Shown piece by piece: positions 43,085 through 52,919 of a stretch of DNA of 64,000 nucleotides (the first letter of the stretch is position 1; each line of letters begins with the position of its first letter). This DNA comes from Mesostigma viride (Eukaryota; Streptophyta; Mesostigmatophyceae; Mesostigmatales; Mesostigmataceae). A program made the position numbers and the translations under genes. A model generated the notes under the pieces. It had not been told where the DNA came from. It saw only the letters and a list, made by a program, of their open reading frames with translations, and did not search any database. The DNA lies in contig RPFO01000154.1 in NCBI GenBank assembly GCA_009746045.1, positions 3,045,993-3,109,992 on the forward strand, in the 5' to 3' direction.

Positions 43085-46000
43085 ATGACATGTTTGCCTA
43101 TACCTTCTTTGGAATGTCCTTGGGGCCAGGCCAGGTCAGGATATGCCGCCCTGGCTGGCCAAGCCGCTGGGGGCCGGCCAGACCGAGGGCGGTGTCTACC
43201 TGGCTGGTGCGAGCAAGATGTCCTACGAATGCTATCCTACATACGCTGTCTAATCTCGTCCGAAATGCGAGGCATGCCCTGGTACAAAGATTCTAAAGAC
43301 CGATGCGTGGAAAACCCTACATTCAGGGCCTGACGGAGCATATCCTGGTTACCGTGCCGTTTAGCTTGGCCGCCAACGTGTCCGTGAGCGTCCATGCCTC
43401 GGCGCCATACGTGAGCACCGTGAGGACCAGGACCTTGAGGAGCATGCGCTTGCGGTGCTCGCCGAGGACCTTCGAGTGCCAGTAGGTTTTGAGCGAACGA
43501 TGCCGAGCCCAGGCCAGGCCGATGCGGGTGTCCACATCGGCGGCGGTGTCAGGAAGGCATGCTCCCCAGCAGTTTAAAGCGATCACGAAACGGGACCTCC
43601 GTCCCGTCTAGCAGCCGTGGTAGCGGCGGGCTACTGGAAGCCCCAATCACCATAGCCTCAGTTTTGACACTAATCTCCAACCCCACCGCCCTCGCCTCCA
43701 TGAAGCCCAGACAGTCCAGCCAGGTCTGAATGTGCTCGGGGCGCGCGATGAGGGTGGTGTCGTCCGCATAAATCAGGTGGGCCAGGCGGTAGCCAGTGCT
43801 AACCCCGCCATGCTCGCGCTCGTTAAGGATGTCCAAGCCAGGCTCGAACCCGCACTAAAGCGCGCACGTGCCCGGCGCACGACGTGATCCACGACAATAA
43901 TGAACAGATATGGGGACAGGACACAACCTAGTTGCCACACCCCGTGCATGGTGAAGGGGGAATGGTGCATGGGTGGTGCCTTCCGCAGTCCGCATGCACT
44001 ACAATACTGCCTGTGAGCCCTCATACAGTCGACGAATGGCAGCAATAAACGCTGGTGGTACCCGATCCAGAGCTAGGATGGCCCAAAGAGCCTCCGGCCC
44101 AGAGGACCGTGTCAAAGGCCTTGATATAGTCAACAAAAATGAAGACTAGCGGCAAACTGTCAGGGCAAATGCGACGCACCTCCTCCATCAACCGGCGCGC
44201 GACAAACACAGCCATGACAGTGTTACGACCACGACGGAAACCCATCTGAGACTCACCTAGGTGTGAGTCCAGCGCGGCGCGGAGCCGGTGCAGCATCATG
44301 CGCATGAAGACCTTCAGCGCGGCGCTCTGGAGGCAGACACCCCGATAGAACTAACTTTACCGGGGTCAGCAGCAGAGCCGGCCCTTCTTGTACAGCATGA
44401 CTCGGATGGCCGTCTGCCACTCAGCAGGCGGAGGCTCATCAGAGAGCAGGACACGGTTGCAGAACGCCAGCAGAAGCTCCCTCACCGCAAGGTCAGGGGT
44501 CTTCAGCAGCTCAGCAGAAAGGTGGTCGGCACCGACCGCCCCATCGTACCGCAGGCGAGCAAGGGCGCCGTCCAATATTCCTTCAAAGTGAAGGGGTGGA
44601 CGGCGCCGTCGGTGGCAAGGCAGCCCTCCTGCAAGGCGGGGACCTGGTAGTCCGCGGCCGAGGAGGGGGGCGCAGGCGGCGGCGGGGGTCCGGCAACACC
44701 GAGACGGGCGGCCGTCTCGGGGTGAAGCGGCGGGGGAGGGGCCCCACCTGTCAAGGAAACATTGTGGGCCAACCAGGCTGCGGTCAAGGCTGACCGGCGC
44801 CGTGCCGTCCCCCGTGTGCTCCACCGGGGTGCGCTGCCGCCGGCCGCCGAGCCGGTCGAGGTGGTACCACATGTCCTAGTGCCCTGGTTGCGGGCTTGGC
44901 AGGCCTTGGCATCTAGCTGCGATGCACTGGGCCGCCTCTGCGTCCTGAGCATGTGCGTAGGCCTCCCCAAGGGCGGCCGTGAGCACCGGTTTCAGCAATG
45001 GGTCCCGGTTACGCGCTTGAGGCGGTGCCGGGCGGCCAAGACCTTGGGGTCCTGGCGGTAGAGCGGGCCGGTGGGGCGGTGGCGGGGCATGACCAGCAGG
45101 TGCCGGGCCGCCAGCCGAGCAGTGGGGCGCGGGCCGCAAAGCCAGGCTGCAAAAATGGCAGCGTTGGGGGCACCCTTGTCCAGCTCATCGACGTCCGCCC
45201 GGGCGTCCATGCAGGGCCGACAGGTACTCCAGTCGGCACCGGTTTCGCTCGCGCTCGGCGTCCGTCCAGTCCTCAGGATCTCCCCGGACCGCGGGGCGTA
45301 GAGCAGACCGGTCAGGACGGGCCACTGGGGCGCGGCGCTTGGATGCGTGGAACCGGAGCCGAATGGTCGCACGCACCAGGCGGTGGTCAGAGCACACCGT
45401 GGGCGTGTCAAACACTCGGGTGTCCAGAACTGAGGTGCACCTGGGCTGCCGTACCACCACGTAGTCCAGACAGGCCTGACGGCCGTTAGGGCCCCGAAAA
45501 GTGACCAAGTCCTGTGAGGGACGTTGGAAGTGGCAGTAATTGAAAGCAACCATCCCGCTATCCCGCAAAAAGGCAGAAAACAGGGGAAGTGTTGTCGTTA
45601 GCAGCCGTGTCAGCAGGCGCAAAGCGACTGCCAGCAGTGCCCACGGGGAGCGTGGCATTGGCGTCGAGCAGCATAACCAAAAAGTGGCGGGCCGGGATGG
45701 CCCCCTCAAGGCGATGCAAGGCCTCGAAGAACTTCTGGCGTTCCGACTCAGGTAGACCACTATGGGGTGCGTAGCCCACCCCCACCGTGAGGTGCATGGT
45801 GTTTAGACCGCCCCTCGACGGAGGTGAAATGTGCTACCATAAGGCGTGGGGTTAGAAACTTCAGCGTGCTGAGGCTAGCAACTGCCAGCGGCGAACACAA
45901 AAGACCAACACCACCTTGGCCTGGTGTACCACTGCCAGCGAAATAAAACCGCCAGCCACCTGCCAGGCGATCAGTGCTCACCATGCCAAGTGGCACCGTG

Positions 46001-46354
46001 CGGCGATGCTCTTGCACGCCTAGAATAGACACACGATGGGCTATGCAAAAGGCGACGAGCTCCTCTACCCGGTAGCTATGATCGCCATCTGCTAGCAATG
46101 TTACTACGTGCGTACGTAAAAGTCGCGAGGGCCAAGGATGCCTGCTAGCCCAACAGGGGAGAACGGCGATGGGGGATGGGGATGGATGCAGCGGGAGGTG
46201 GGGTACGTGGGGATGGAACGGAGGGGAGGGAAGCGGAGGGAATAGTGCTTTTCATCGCATTGATTTTGTCCTGCAAGCGTAGGATGCGAGCCTGCCGCTT
46301 GCTCGGGGTATTCGGGGATGATTGCACAACGCCGAGGCGTAGGTAATCTAGCAC
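43085..46354 (-). pseudogene. Decayed LINE ORF2: endonuclease and reverse transcriptase
   Basis: Minus-strand fragments appear in the right order for a non-LTR retrotransposon ORF2 protein. The AP-like endonuclease begins near 46050 (HRVSILGVQEHRR) and ends at its SDHRLV motif near 45385. The reverse transcriptase has QMGFRRGRNT then VFIFVDYIKAFDTV near 44110-44240, GCVLSPYLFI near 43900 and the catalytic YADD at 43759-43770. LKVLVLTVLTYGAEAWTLTD lies near 43400 and the C-terminal region runs to 43085. At least six frameshifts or stops separate the pieces, so it is dead. The domain order fits the L1 or a related clade; I cannot place it more exactly. It pairs with the ORF1 remnant at 47273-48484, the palindromic element at 46387-47036 having landed between them. 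Confidence 0.85.
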
Positions 46355-46386
46355 TCGTTGGGGTTTACGAATCTGACAGTTGCCAG

Positions 46387-47036
46387 AGTTATATACATCG
46401 ATTCCTTACGGAATCGACACTAAGCGCTTAGTGTCGATTCCGTAAGGAATCGATGTATATACCTTAAACTTTTGCTTGCGCCGGCAAGGCTAAGGCCGAT
46501 ACTAGTCGGGTCATCGAATTGGCTATTCGATTATCGAAGTTGCCTATTCGACCATCGAACTTTCCTATTCGATTATCGAATTTTCCTTACTCGATTGTCG
46601 AAATTTCCTAGTCGACAGGGGGTCAGAGGCCAGCGGCCTATCACACTCGGCGCCCAGCGAGCCACCGAACTAGGCCTAGTCGATTATAGCGAGACATCGC
46701 GTGGAAATTAGCCGATTTTCGGAGCGACGTCGATCTACACAGATGATTAGCCGGTTGAGCACATCATATCAGTCGAATAGCTAGCGCTGGTACTCCGCCT
46801 AGTCAGCGGAGAGCACTTGCCTTATTCGATTAACATAGCACATTAGGCCGAACGATTAGCGTCCGCAACGTTCTTCGCATTTCTAGGCGAAAAATCCACC
46901 CCCGGAACGATCCTAGCGGGATTCGAACCCGGGATGCCGGCGTGTCGCAACAGTCTTAGTTATATACATCGATTCCTTACGGAATCGACACTAAGCGCTT
47001 AGCCGTCGATTCCGTAAGGAATCGATGTATATAACT
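46387..47036. mobile_element. 650-bp element with palindromic ends and B-box motif
   Basis: A direct duplication GCCAG (46382-46386 and 47037-47041) brackets an element starting AGTTATATACATCGATTCC and ending in its complement. Each end is a palindrome of about 78 bp (46387-46464, centred at 46425.5, and 46958-47036, centred at 46996.5), both with a TAAGCGCTTA core and only one or two mismatches. The ~490-bp interior has a run of CTATTCGATTATCGAA-like units (46520-46610) and, beside the right palindrome, the complement of GGTTCGAATCC (46919-46929), the B box of a tRNA 3' half. No ORF is present. It shares ends, duplication length and B-box placement with the element at 59200-60289. Confidence 0.8.
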
Positions 47037-47272
47037 GCCAGAGGAAGTTGTAGCCCGAAATACCGGCACCACCATGTCTATCTATCACCCGACTGCTAGG
47101 TCGAGGCATGGGAGTGGAACAGGGGACTGTTTAGTAGGGGCTGTCCCCGAAGCCTGTTAGCCGCGAGCCGACGAGTAGGGTTGTCTACTTACTGGAACCA
47201 CCAGAGGCAGCACGCTTCGCACCACGAGACTCACTACGAGACTCTGCGCCCGTGGTGTTAATCTCAACACCG

Positions 47273-48484
47273 TCAAAGAAGGCAGCAAAGCGACCATCCG
47301 ACTTCAGACGCATCTGCACACGCTTCACCCCTCAACGTACCCCAGCCTGACCTCCACGACCTTCGCGTGATTCCAGAGCTTGCGATCCTCGCCGCCAGCT
47401 GTGCATGAGGCCCGGTGCAGTCCTCGTCCATGCTGATCTTGGTGTCCTTGAGCAGGCCGGACGGGCGCCCATGACCCGTTTCTGGTCGTTCACGGTGGCC
47501 ATGGTGACCAAAACCGCCGGCCTGGCAGGCCAGCTGCATGGGCCTGGCAGGCGAATGGCCCTGTACGTCAATGGTCACGTGGTGGCGCAGCTGCAGCACC
47601 CCCAAGCACTCGGGGCCCCGCAAGGCCTCGGTAAGTGCGTGTGCGGTATCATGCTCGCCCTTCTCAAAATTCTTGAGAATGATATTGCGTTGTCTGAGCT
47701 GAGTCACATTCTGTGATGCGACTGCGGTGGCAGCCGACTTAGCCGCCTGGGCGACTATGGCATCCAGGTTCTTCCCCGCCGCGTCCGCGAACGTGACTCG
47801 CTTGGGGGGGGAGGTGGCCATGGCCGCCTTTAATTCCAGCAATGTGGCTTGGGTGGCAGCAGAGTTAGCAGCCATAGACTTGAGCGCACCGTGCACAGAC
47901 TTGAGCTCAGAGGCGAGCGCCTGCAGCTCAGTGGGGTCAGCTGCGCCGGCAGGGGTGTCGGCGTCCGGGCCGCGGTGTCGGATGCGTGAGCGATGGTCGC
48001 CAGCGGTTTGCAGAGTTCAGGGCAGGAGGTGCGTTGCTGGTCGTCTTCCCATTTCAGCCACTCCGCGGGGCCGTCAGGCACAGCTGCGCCGGTGTTGGGG
48101 TGGCGGATGATGTCGTCGGCGTCGTATCGAATTTCGAGGATTTGTTGCACATCGGCGAGCGGCATGGTGAAAAATGCCGCAAAGTCGGCCGGTTGCAGGC
48201 GGGTGCCGAGGCTTGTATATTTGGTTAGAGCAGACGGTGAAGGCGGTGGGTTGGCAGGCGTGCATGGGGGTAGCCTCGGCGGCCATGGGAGTGACTTCCG
48301 AAGTGACTTCCGTGGTACGCGGCTTCTTGGGAGCGGCGGGAGCGATGCCGACCAAAGGGCTGGCTGCCGGCAAGAACGTCGTCCAGCGAGCGGGTTTCTG
48401 GGGCGGCAGGTGTTGGTGTGGCCTCCATAGCTACGGGGAAGATGTCGAATGCTGGGGCGAATGGCGCAGGCGTACTATTCACGC
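47273..48484 (-). pseudogene. Decayed LINE ORF1
   Basis: Minus-strand pieces in several frames: an N-part (MNSTPAPFAPAFDIFPVAME and onward), then EILEIRYDADDIIRHPNTG-type sequence near 48130, then an intact stretch from 47896 with AKSAATAVASQNVTQLRQRN followed by IILKNFEKGE, resembling the RNA-binding part of ORF1 proteins. It lies on the 5' side of the ORF2 remnant on the same strand, as expected for one LINE. It starts next to a (TTAA)n-plus-hairpin module at 48500. Confidence 0.55.
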
Positions 48485-48499
48485 TGTGGCAATAGTGAC

Positions 48500-48566
48500 T
48501 GTTAATTAATTTATTAATTAATTAAACTCGTGCTCCCGTTGCATGGGAGTCACGGAGCATTAACCC
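48500..48566. repeat. (TTAA)n plus hairpin module
   Basis: TTAATTAATT tracts, then AACTCGTGCTCCCGTTGCAT, GGGAGTCACGGAGCATTAAC and CCCGAT. Apart from a CAT insertion it equals the module at 13815-13858, but here the microsatellite that follows is GGAT rather than TTAA. Confidence 0.75.
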
Positions 48567-49147
48567 CGATGGATGGATGGATGGATGGATGCGGATGGAT
48601 GGACGGACGGACGGACGGACGGACGGACGGACGGACGGACGGACGGACGGACGGACGGACGGACGGACGGACGGACGGATGGATGGATGGATGGATGGAT
48701 GGATGGATGGATGGATGGATGGATGGATGGATGGATGGATGGATGGATGGATGGATGGATGGATGGATGGATGGATGGATGGATGGATGGATGGATGGAT
48801 GGATGGATGGATGGATGGATGGATGGATGGATGGATGGATGGATGGATGGATGGATGGATGGATGGATGGATGGATGGATGGATGGATGGATGGATGGAT
48901 GGATGGATGGATGGATGGATGGATGGATGGATGGATGGATGGATGGATGGATGGATGGATGGATGGATGGATGGATGGATGGATGGATGGATGGATGGAT
49001 GGATGGATGGATGGATGGATGGATGGATGGATGGATGGATGGATGGATGGATGGATGGATGGATGGATGGATGGATGGATGGATGGATGGATGGATGGAT
49101 GGATGGATGGATGGATGGATGGATGGATGGATGGATGGATGGATGGA
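48567..49147. repeat. (GGAT)n array with an internal (GGAC)19 block
   Basis: (GGAT)5, GC, (GGAT)2, then 19 perfect GGAC units (48601-48676), then about 117 GGAT units to 49147. The right end joins the hairpin end of repeat R (TTTGTTGAGCTTCGCTCATT). Confidence 0.95.
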
Positions 49148-49436
49148 TTTGTTGAGCTTCGCTCATTTTATATATGACGCGTGGACGGGCTCAAAGGGGA
49201 CCGACCTGCCGTAGGTAGCGTAAGACTAGCGCTTGTCACGAGGGTACTGCACCGGCCGGCCCTTTTTTGCGGCTGAGTGTGGTTCCGGAGTGCAGGCCTA
49301 GGTAGCTTCCAACGTACGTCACTAGACCTTGTACCTGCGCTAGCCGCCAGGCGTGGCGCAACTGTGATGGGCATGCAGTCAGTCACCTTGTACTTGCGCC
49401 AGCCGGCAGGCCTGCGTGGCGCAATGTGAATGATAG
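49148..49436 (-). mobile_element. Repeat R, copy 1, part left of the LTR element
   Basis: Starts TTTGTTGAGCTTCGCTCATT (hairpin TGAGC/GCTCA), continues TTATATATGACGCGTGGACG and has inverted GCCGGCAGGC/TGGCGCAA-type blocks. It matches 62719-63000 and 63484-63775 closely. Read on the minus strand, the hairpin is the 3' end and the adjoining microsatellite its tail. The LTR retrotransposon entered at GATAG (49432-49436); the rest resumes at 61427. Confidence 0.75.
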
Positions 49437-50017
49437 TGTTACGTCGCGTAACTTTTGTTGTTGTTACGGACGTAAATTAGGTCCTTTGTGCCTCAGCCAT
49501 TTCGAGACAGTCCGTTGACTTTCCTAAGCTTATGTACGTACGTGTAGTTAGGACCTTTTTGGCCGGTTGGTACCGGGCCTTGTGACGTGGCAATCGTACA
49601 GTAGGGTGGCTTGGTGCAGTCGCGCCGCGCTGCGTACTTTAGTAGTGGTCCTTTATCCTCCGTTTGAACCTTGTGGACATGCGTTGGTCCTGTAGGCGAG
49701 GGTCGGTGTCGGCCCGAGCATACACGCATGTCGGCGATCATTTATGCAGCGGTTGTCCTTCGTGAATCGCACTCGGCGTGTATTATGGAATTGTAATACA
49801 TCGTTTTGGGTCGTGAATTTACCAGTGTTTACTTCGTAGTGTCCCGGCATTATTTGGTATATGGCGTACAGTAACCGCATGTATCGGAATGCATTGAGAG
49901 CAGAGTCGTCGCGTCCTAGGTCTTATAGCCAATACAGCTCCTCATCGCTAGGTACCCTCACTAGTTTAGGTAAGGTTAGGCGCGGGGTTTGGGATCGAGT
50001 AGAGCCTGGGCGTAACA
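49437..50017 (+). repeat. 5' LTR
   Basis: 581 bp, starting TGTTACGTCGCG and ending GGGCGTAACA. It differs from the 3' LTR by an 8-bp insertion in the ATGTACGTACGT stretch near 49531 and by lacking one 4-bp TATA unit near 49858; I saw no substitutions. Confidence 0.95.
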
Positions 50018-50018
50018 A

Positions 50019-50030
50019 TGGTATCGGAGG
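50019..50030 (+). promoter_or_regulatory. Primer-binding site (tRNA-iMet type)
   Basis: TGGTATCGGAGG begins two bases after the LTR end. It resembles the usual initiator-Met primer site TGGTATCAGAGC, complementary to the 3' end of that tRNA, with a G for A at position 8. Confidence 0.8.
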
Positions 50031-50544
50031 TTTAGGTAGACGCGACGAAGCTCCCTTGCAGCACTATACGCCAGAGGCCTTCCGCGGCCAGGGCACAGAA
50101 GAAGACATCCTCTTGACAGGTAAGGGGCGGGTCGCCTGCAAGCTAGGGGGGTAGTGCTGCCCGATCCGGGACACGCCCTGCTTAGAAGTTAGACCTGCTC
50201 AAAGCGGATAACTCCTCACGTAGATAGTTTCTTTTCCTCTTCCTTCTGTGTGTGCATTTCCTTGCTGGGTGCTGTTTGACGTTAGATAGTGGGTTGGCCG
50301 GTTCCGTTGTGCCGGTTAGCGAGACGATTAGCGTCTCGGAAGACTCCACCTCTTTTCCGTGCTTGCTGCTGCGTTTCTTTAGATGATTTCTCGTGCAGAG
50401 CCTTGAGCCGCCTGCTCACATACAAACCGGTGCTGGCTTCCTCGTCTACTTTCTGGATTCTGCCTTCAGATCCGGCAACGACAGCCGAGCCTACACCTAC
50501 TGTAAAGTCTAGTCCCTCAGAGTCACCTAAACAAGGTACGTACC

Positions 50545-50976
50545 ATGCAGGGTGCTGGGCGCCAGCGTTTTTCTAACCGTCCTCGTTCCAGTTCCTCTAG
50601 TAATAATAGCCGTGCTAAATACTATGCGGTCATCACCTCTTCTTGGTCTTGTATTTTCCTTTCTTGGGCTGATGCCCGTTCCGTGATTAATAATTCCTCT
50701 GTTCCTGTTCTTAGATATAGGAAGTTTCACCTCTTTGAAGAAGCACAACAGTTTTGCCTTTGGTATAGTCAAACCGACATAGGACTCCATTCTCGCCCTA
50801 CACGTCCTCCTCCTGAAATTCCCACTGCAGATATTTCTCCTCCTCATATCCCTGACAGCTTCCTTACTCCTTTACCTTCTCCTACCCGTGAACGTGGGTC
50901 TTCTTCCTCCTCTATTGAAACCCCTCTTACCGTGGAATTTGGTTCCTTGTCAATCACCGTGACCAAGAAGGAGTGA
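50545..50976 (+). CDS. Accessory ORF with RNase H1 N-terminal/viroplasmin-like domain
   Basis: 143-codon frame between the primer site and gag. Residues about 25-58, KYYAVITSSWSCIFLSWADA followed by a spaced YRKFHLFEEAQQF, match the pattern of the hybrid-binding domain of RNase H1 and the caulimovirus viroplasmin fold ('YAV..G...GIF.SW......V......Y.KF...EEA..F'). The rest is Ser- and Pro-rich and probably disordered. Such a domain would bind RNA-DNA hybrids, which fits reverse transcription or particle assembly (inference). It ends about 240 bp before gag and is in a different frame. Whether it is translated from the genomic RNA or a spliced one is not visible. I know of no standard chromovirus ORF in this position. 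Confidence 0.65.
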   Translation: MQGAGRQRFSNRPRSSSSSNNSRAKYYAVITSSWSCIFLSWADARSVINNSSVPVLRYRKFHLFEEAQQFCLWYSQTDIGLHSRPTRPPPEIPTADISPPHIPDSFLTPLPSPTRERGSSSSSIETPLTVEFGSLSITVTKKE

Positions 50977-51218
50977 GCTAGATTGTTCTTTCCTTTTTCC
51001 TTGCTAAAGTGGATGCCACTTCCCTTTGTTTTTTTGGTCATGCCCCATTTGACCTGAATTTATTTTCTTTTTGACCTGATTTTCTTTTATCCTTGATCTG
51101 ATTTTATTTTAGTTGTGGTCAGATTTTTGTTCGGTCCTTGACCAGATTTTTGTCTTATCCTTGTTCAGCTTGTTAACTTTTCCTCGTCCAGTGTATTTCT
51201 TTCCTTTGCACCTCAAAC

Positions 51219-52919
51219 ATGTCCTCTCAACCGTCTCTTGGTGGGGGTATGTCTCCCATTAACCAACGTTCCTCAGGTGTTACTCCTGGTGTTAATCCTG
51301 GTACTCCTCAGTTGGCTATGGGTAATAGACGTGATTCCTTGGACACTGTCCATCACTTGACTCCTCCGTCTCAGAGTGTACGTTCTGACAGTACTCCCTC
51401 TACTCCGTCCTTTCACCGTTCACCTATTATTCCTCCTCCTACGTTTGAGGCGCGTACTAGGGCTACTGCCCCATCCTCTGCTATTCCTCCTGGTAATGCT
51501 GGGCATCCCTCTGTGTCTGTACCCTCTCAGGCTCCTCAGGTGTCAGCCCCTCGTGGTGTACGTAGTCTCGCTCCTGTGGGCCCTACTGGGTATCCTACTG
51601 CCATTCCTACACATCCTCCTGCTTCCTGGGCATACCCTGATACGGCCTATGAAGCAGCCCAATTCCCGTCGCGTGTAGCAGAATTAGAGATTAATCAGGA
51701 TTTTAGCACCATGCCTCTCCATGATAAAAACTATGATCATTTTTCCTATTCCACAATGAGAGAAGCCTATACTGTTCCTCACACCTCGGGTCACCGACCT
51801 GACTCTGTGGCGCCCTCACGTCCTCTTCCTAAGACCTATCCTGCTCCTCATAATTGGTTACTGCCTGAGTATGTGCCTGTGGAAAAGAGTGGGCCGATGG
51901 ATAAAACTGATCCTTCTCGTGCATCTAAGCCCCCTCCCCTTCCCACCTTTACTAGTGTGCCTAAGTTAGATACCAGTTCCACTCCTCAGCAGTTTTTCAC
52001 CTTTCTTATGCTCCTCACTCAGCAGACGGCCTCTTGGGAACAGTATTATAGGTGGAAACTCCCTGATGTTGTTCTTGTCCCTCATTACCTTACCACGTGT
52101 GTGGCCCCTGCCCTTGTCACCCTTATTCAATGTGAGTCCCTCGCGTCACATGCATACCCTAACTCAGTAGCAGAATTGTTTAGGAGATTGGAAAATCATG
52201 TAGTGCCTCCAGACGCTGATTGGCAAGAACGCCTTAGCTTTGGATCCCTTGAGCAAGGCAATAAAACTTATAGGGAATATCAACGCGAATTTGATGCCCA
52301 GATGGTACGCATTCGAGACCTCTCGGGTGCGGAAGTCCGTGCTCGCTTCTTGCAAGGTCTTAATAAAAACCTCTTGCGTGAAGTTAAGAAACAGTTTTCT
52401 GCTTATCGTTTTCGCGACCTTCCTCTGGCTGCGGTTCGTACCCATCTCCTCCGTGTTGCTGATTTTATGTATGCTCCTGCTCCTGTCCGTACTAGGGTCC
52501 ATAACCTTGTCCTCACCCCTGAAGAAGAAGAGGCATATGTAGAAGAATTAGATATTTGTGTTACAGATGTATCTGCATTGGATGTGTCTCACATCACGTG
52601 TTATCACTGTCATGAGGTGGGCCATCTTAAGAGGGAGTGCCCCAAGTTTCTTTCTGGAGCCCCCCCTCATCCCAATGCCCGCCCTCCGCGTACTCCTCAG
52701 CGGGCCTCTCCCCTTCGCCCACCCTCTGGTCGTTCCTCTTCTGCTCCTCAACCCTCTCGGTTAAATGCTGTACAGACAGGCTCCTTAGTGAATCCCCATT
52801 CTGATCAGGATGCCGTCCCCTCTCAATACCCGCGTGATTCTCCAGCAATGGCCTTCTCACCCGGGTTTCCTCCAGGGTTCGTTCCCTTGGATGATGTAGG
52901 GGGGGAGGGAAAACAGTAG
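51219..52919 (+). CDS. gag: Gag capsid/nucleocapsid polyprotein
   Basis: 566 residues. The N-terminal ~160 are Pro/Ser/Thr-rich. The capsid-like helical middle (LPDVVLVPHYLTTCVAPALV, then RFLQGLNKNLLREVKKQF) follows the usual retrotransposon Gag pattern. A single zinc knuckle, CYHCHEVGHLKREC (52599-52640, CX2CX4HX4C), binds RNA. A basic Pro/Arg-rich tail follows. The ATG at 51219 lies just after a T-rich leader. The frame stops at 52917-52919, overlapping pol by 25 nt with the heptamer GGGAAAA just before the stop. Confidence 0.9.
   Translation: MSSQPSLGGGMSPINQRSSGVTPGVNPGTPQLAMGNRRDSLDTVHHLTPPSQSVRSDSTPSTPSFHRSPIIPPPTFEARTRATAPSSAIPPGNAGHPSVSVPSQAPQVSAPRGVRSLAPVGPTGYPTAIPTHPPASWAYPDTAYEAAQFPSRVAELEINQDFSTMPLHDKNYDHFSYSTMREAYTVPHTSGHRPDSVAPSRPLPKTYPAPHNWLLPEYVPVEKSGPMDKTDPSRASKPPPLPTFTSVPKLDTSSTPQQFFTFLMLLTQQTASWEQYYRWKLPDVVLVPHYLTTCVAPALVTLIQCESLASHAYPNSVAELFRRLENHVVPPDADWQERLSFGSLEQGNKTYREYQREFDAQMVRIRDLSGAEVRARFLQGLNKNLLREVKKQFSAYRFRDLPLAAVRTHLLRVADFMYAPAPVRTRVHNLVLTPEEEEAYVEELDICVTDVSALDVSHITCYHCHEVGHLKRECPKFLSGAPPHPNARPPRTPQRASPLRPPSGRSSSAPQPSRLNAVQTGSLVNPHSDQDAVPSQYPRDSPAMAFSPGFPPGFVPLDDVGGEGKQ

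Noticed and set aside
49861-50154. 97-codon ORF running from the LTR across the primer site
   Set aside because: It starts inside the LTR, crosses the primer-binding site, shows no motif, and its best splice to the next ORF is out of frame.
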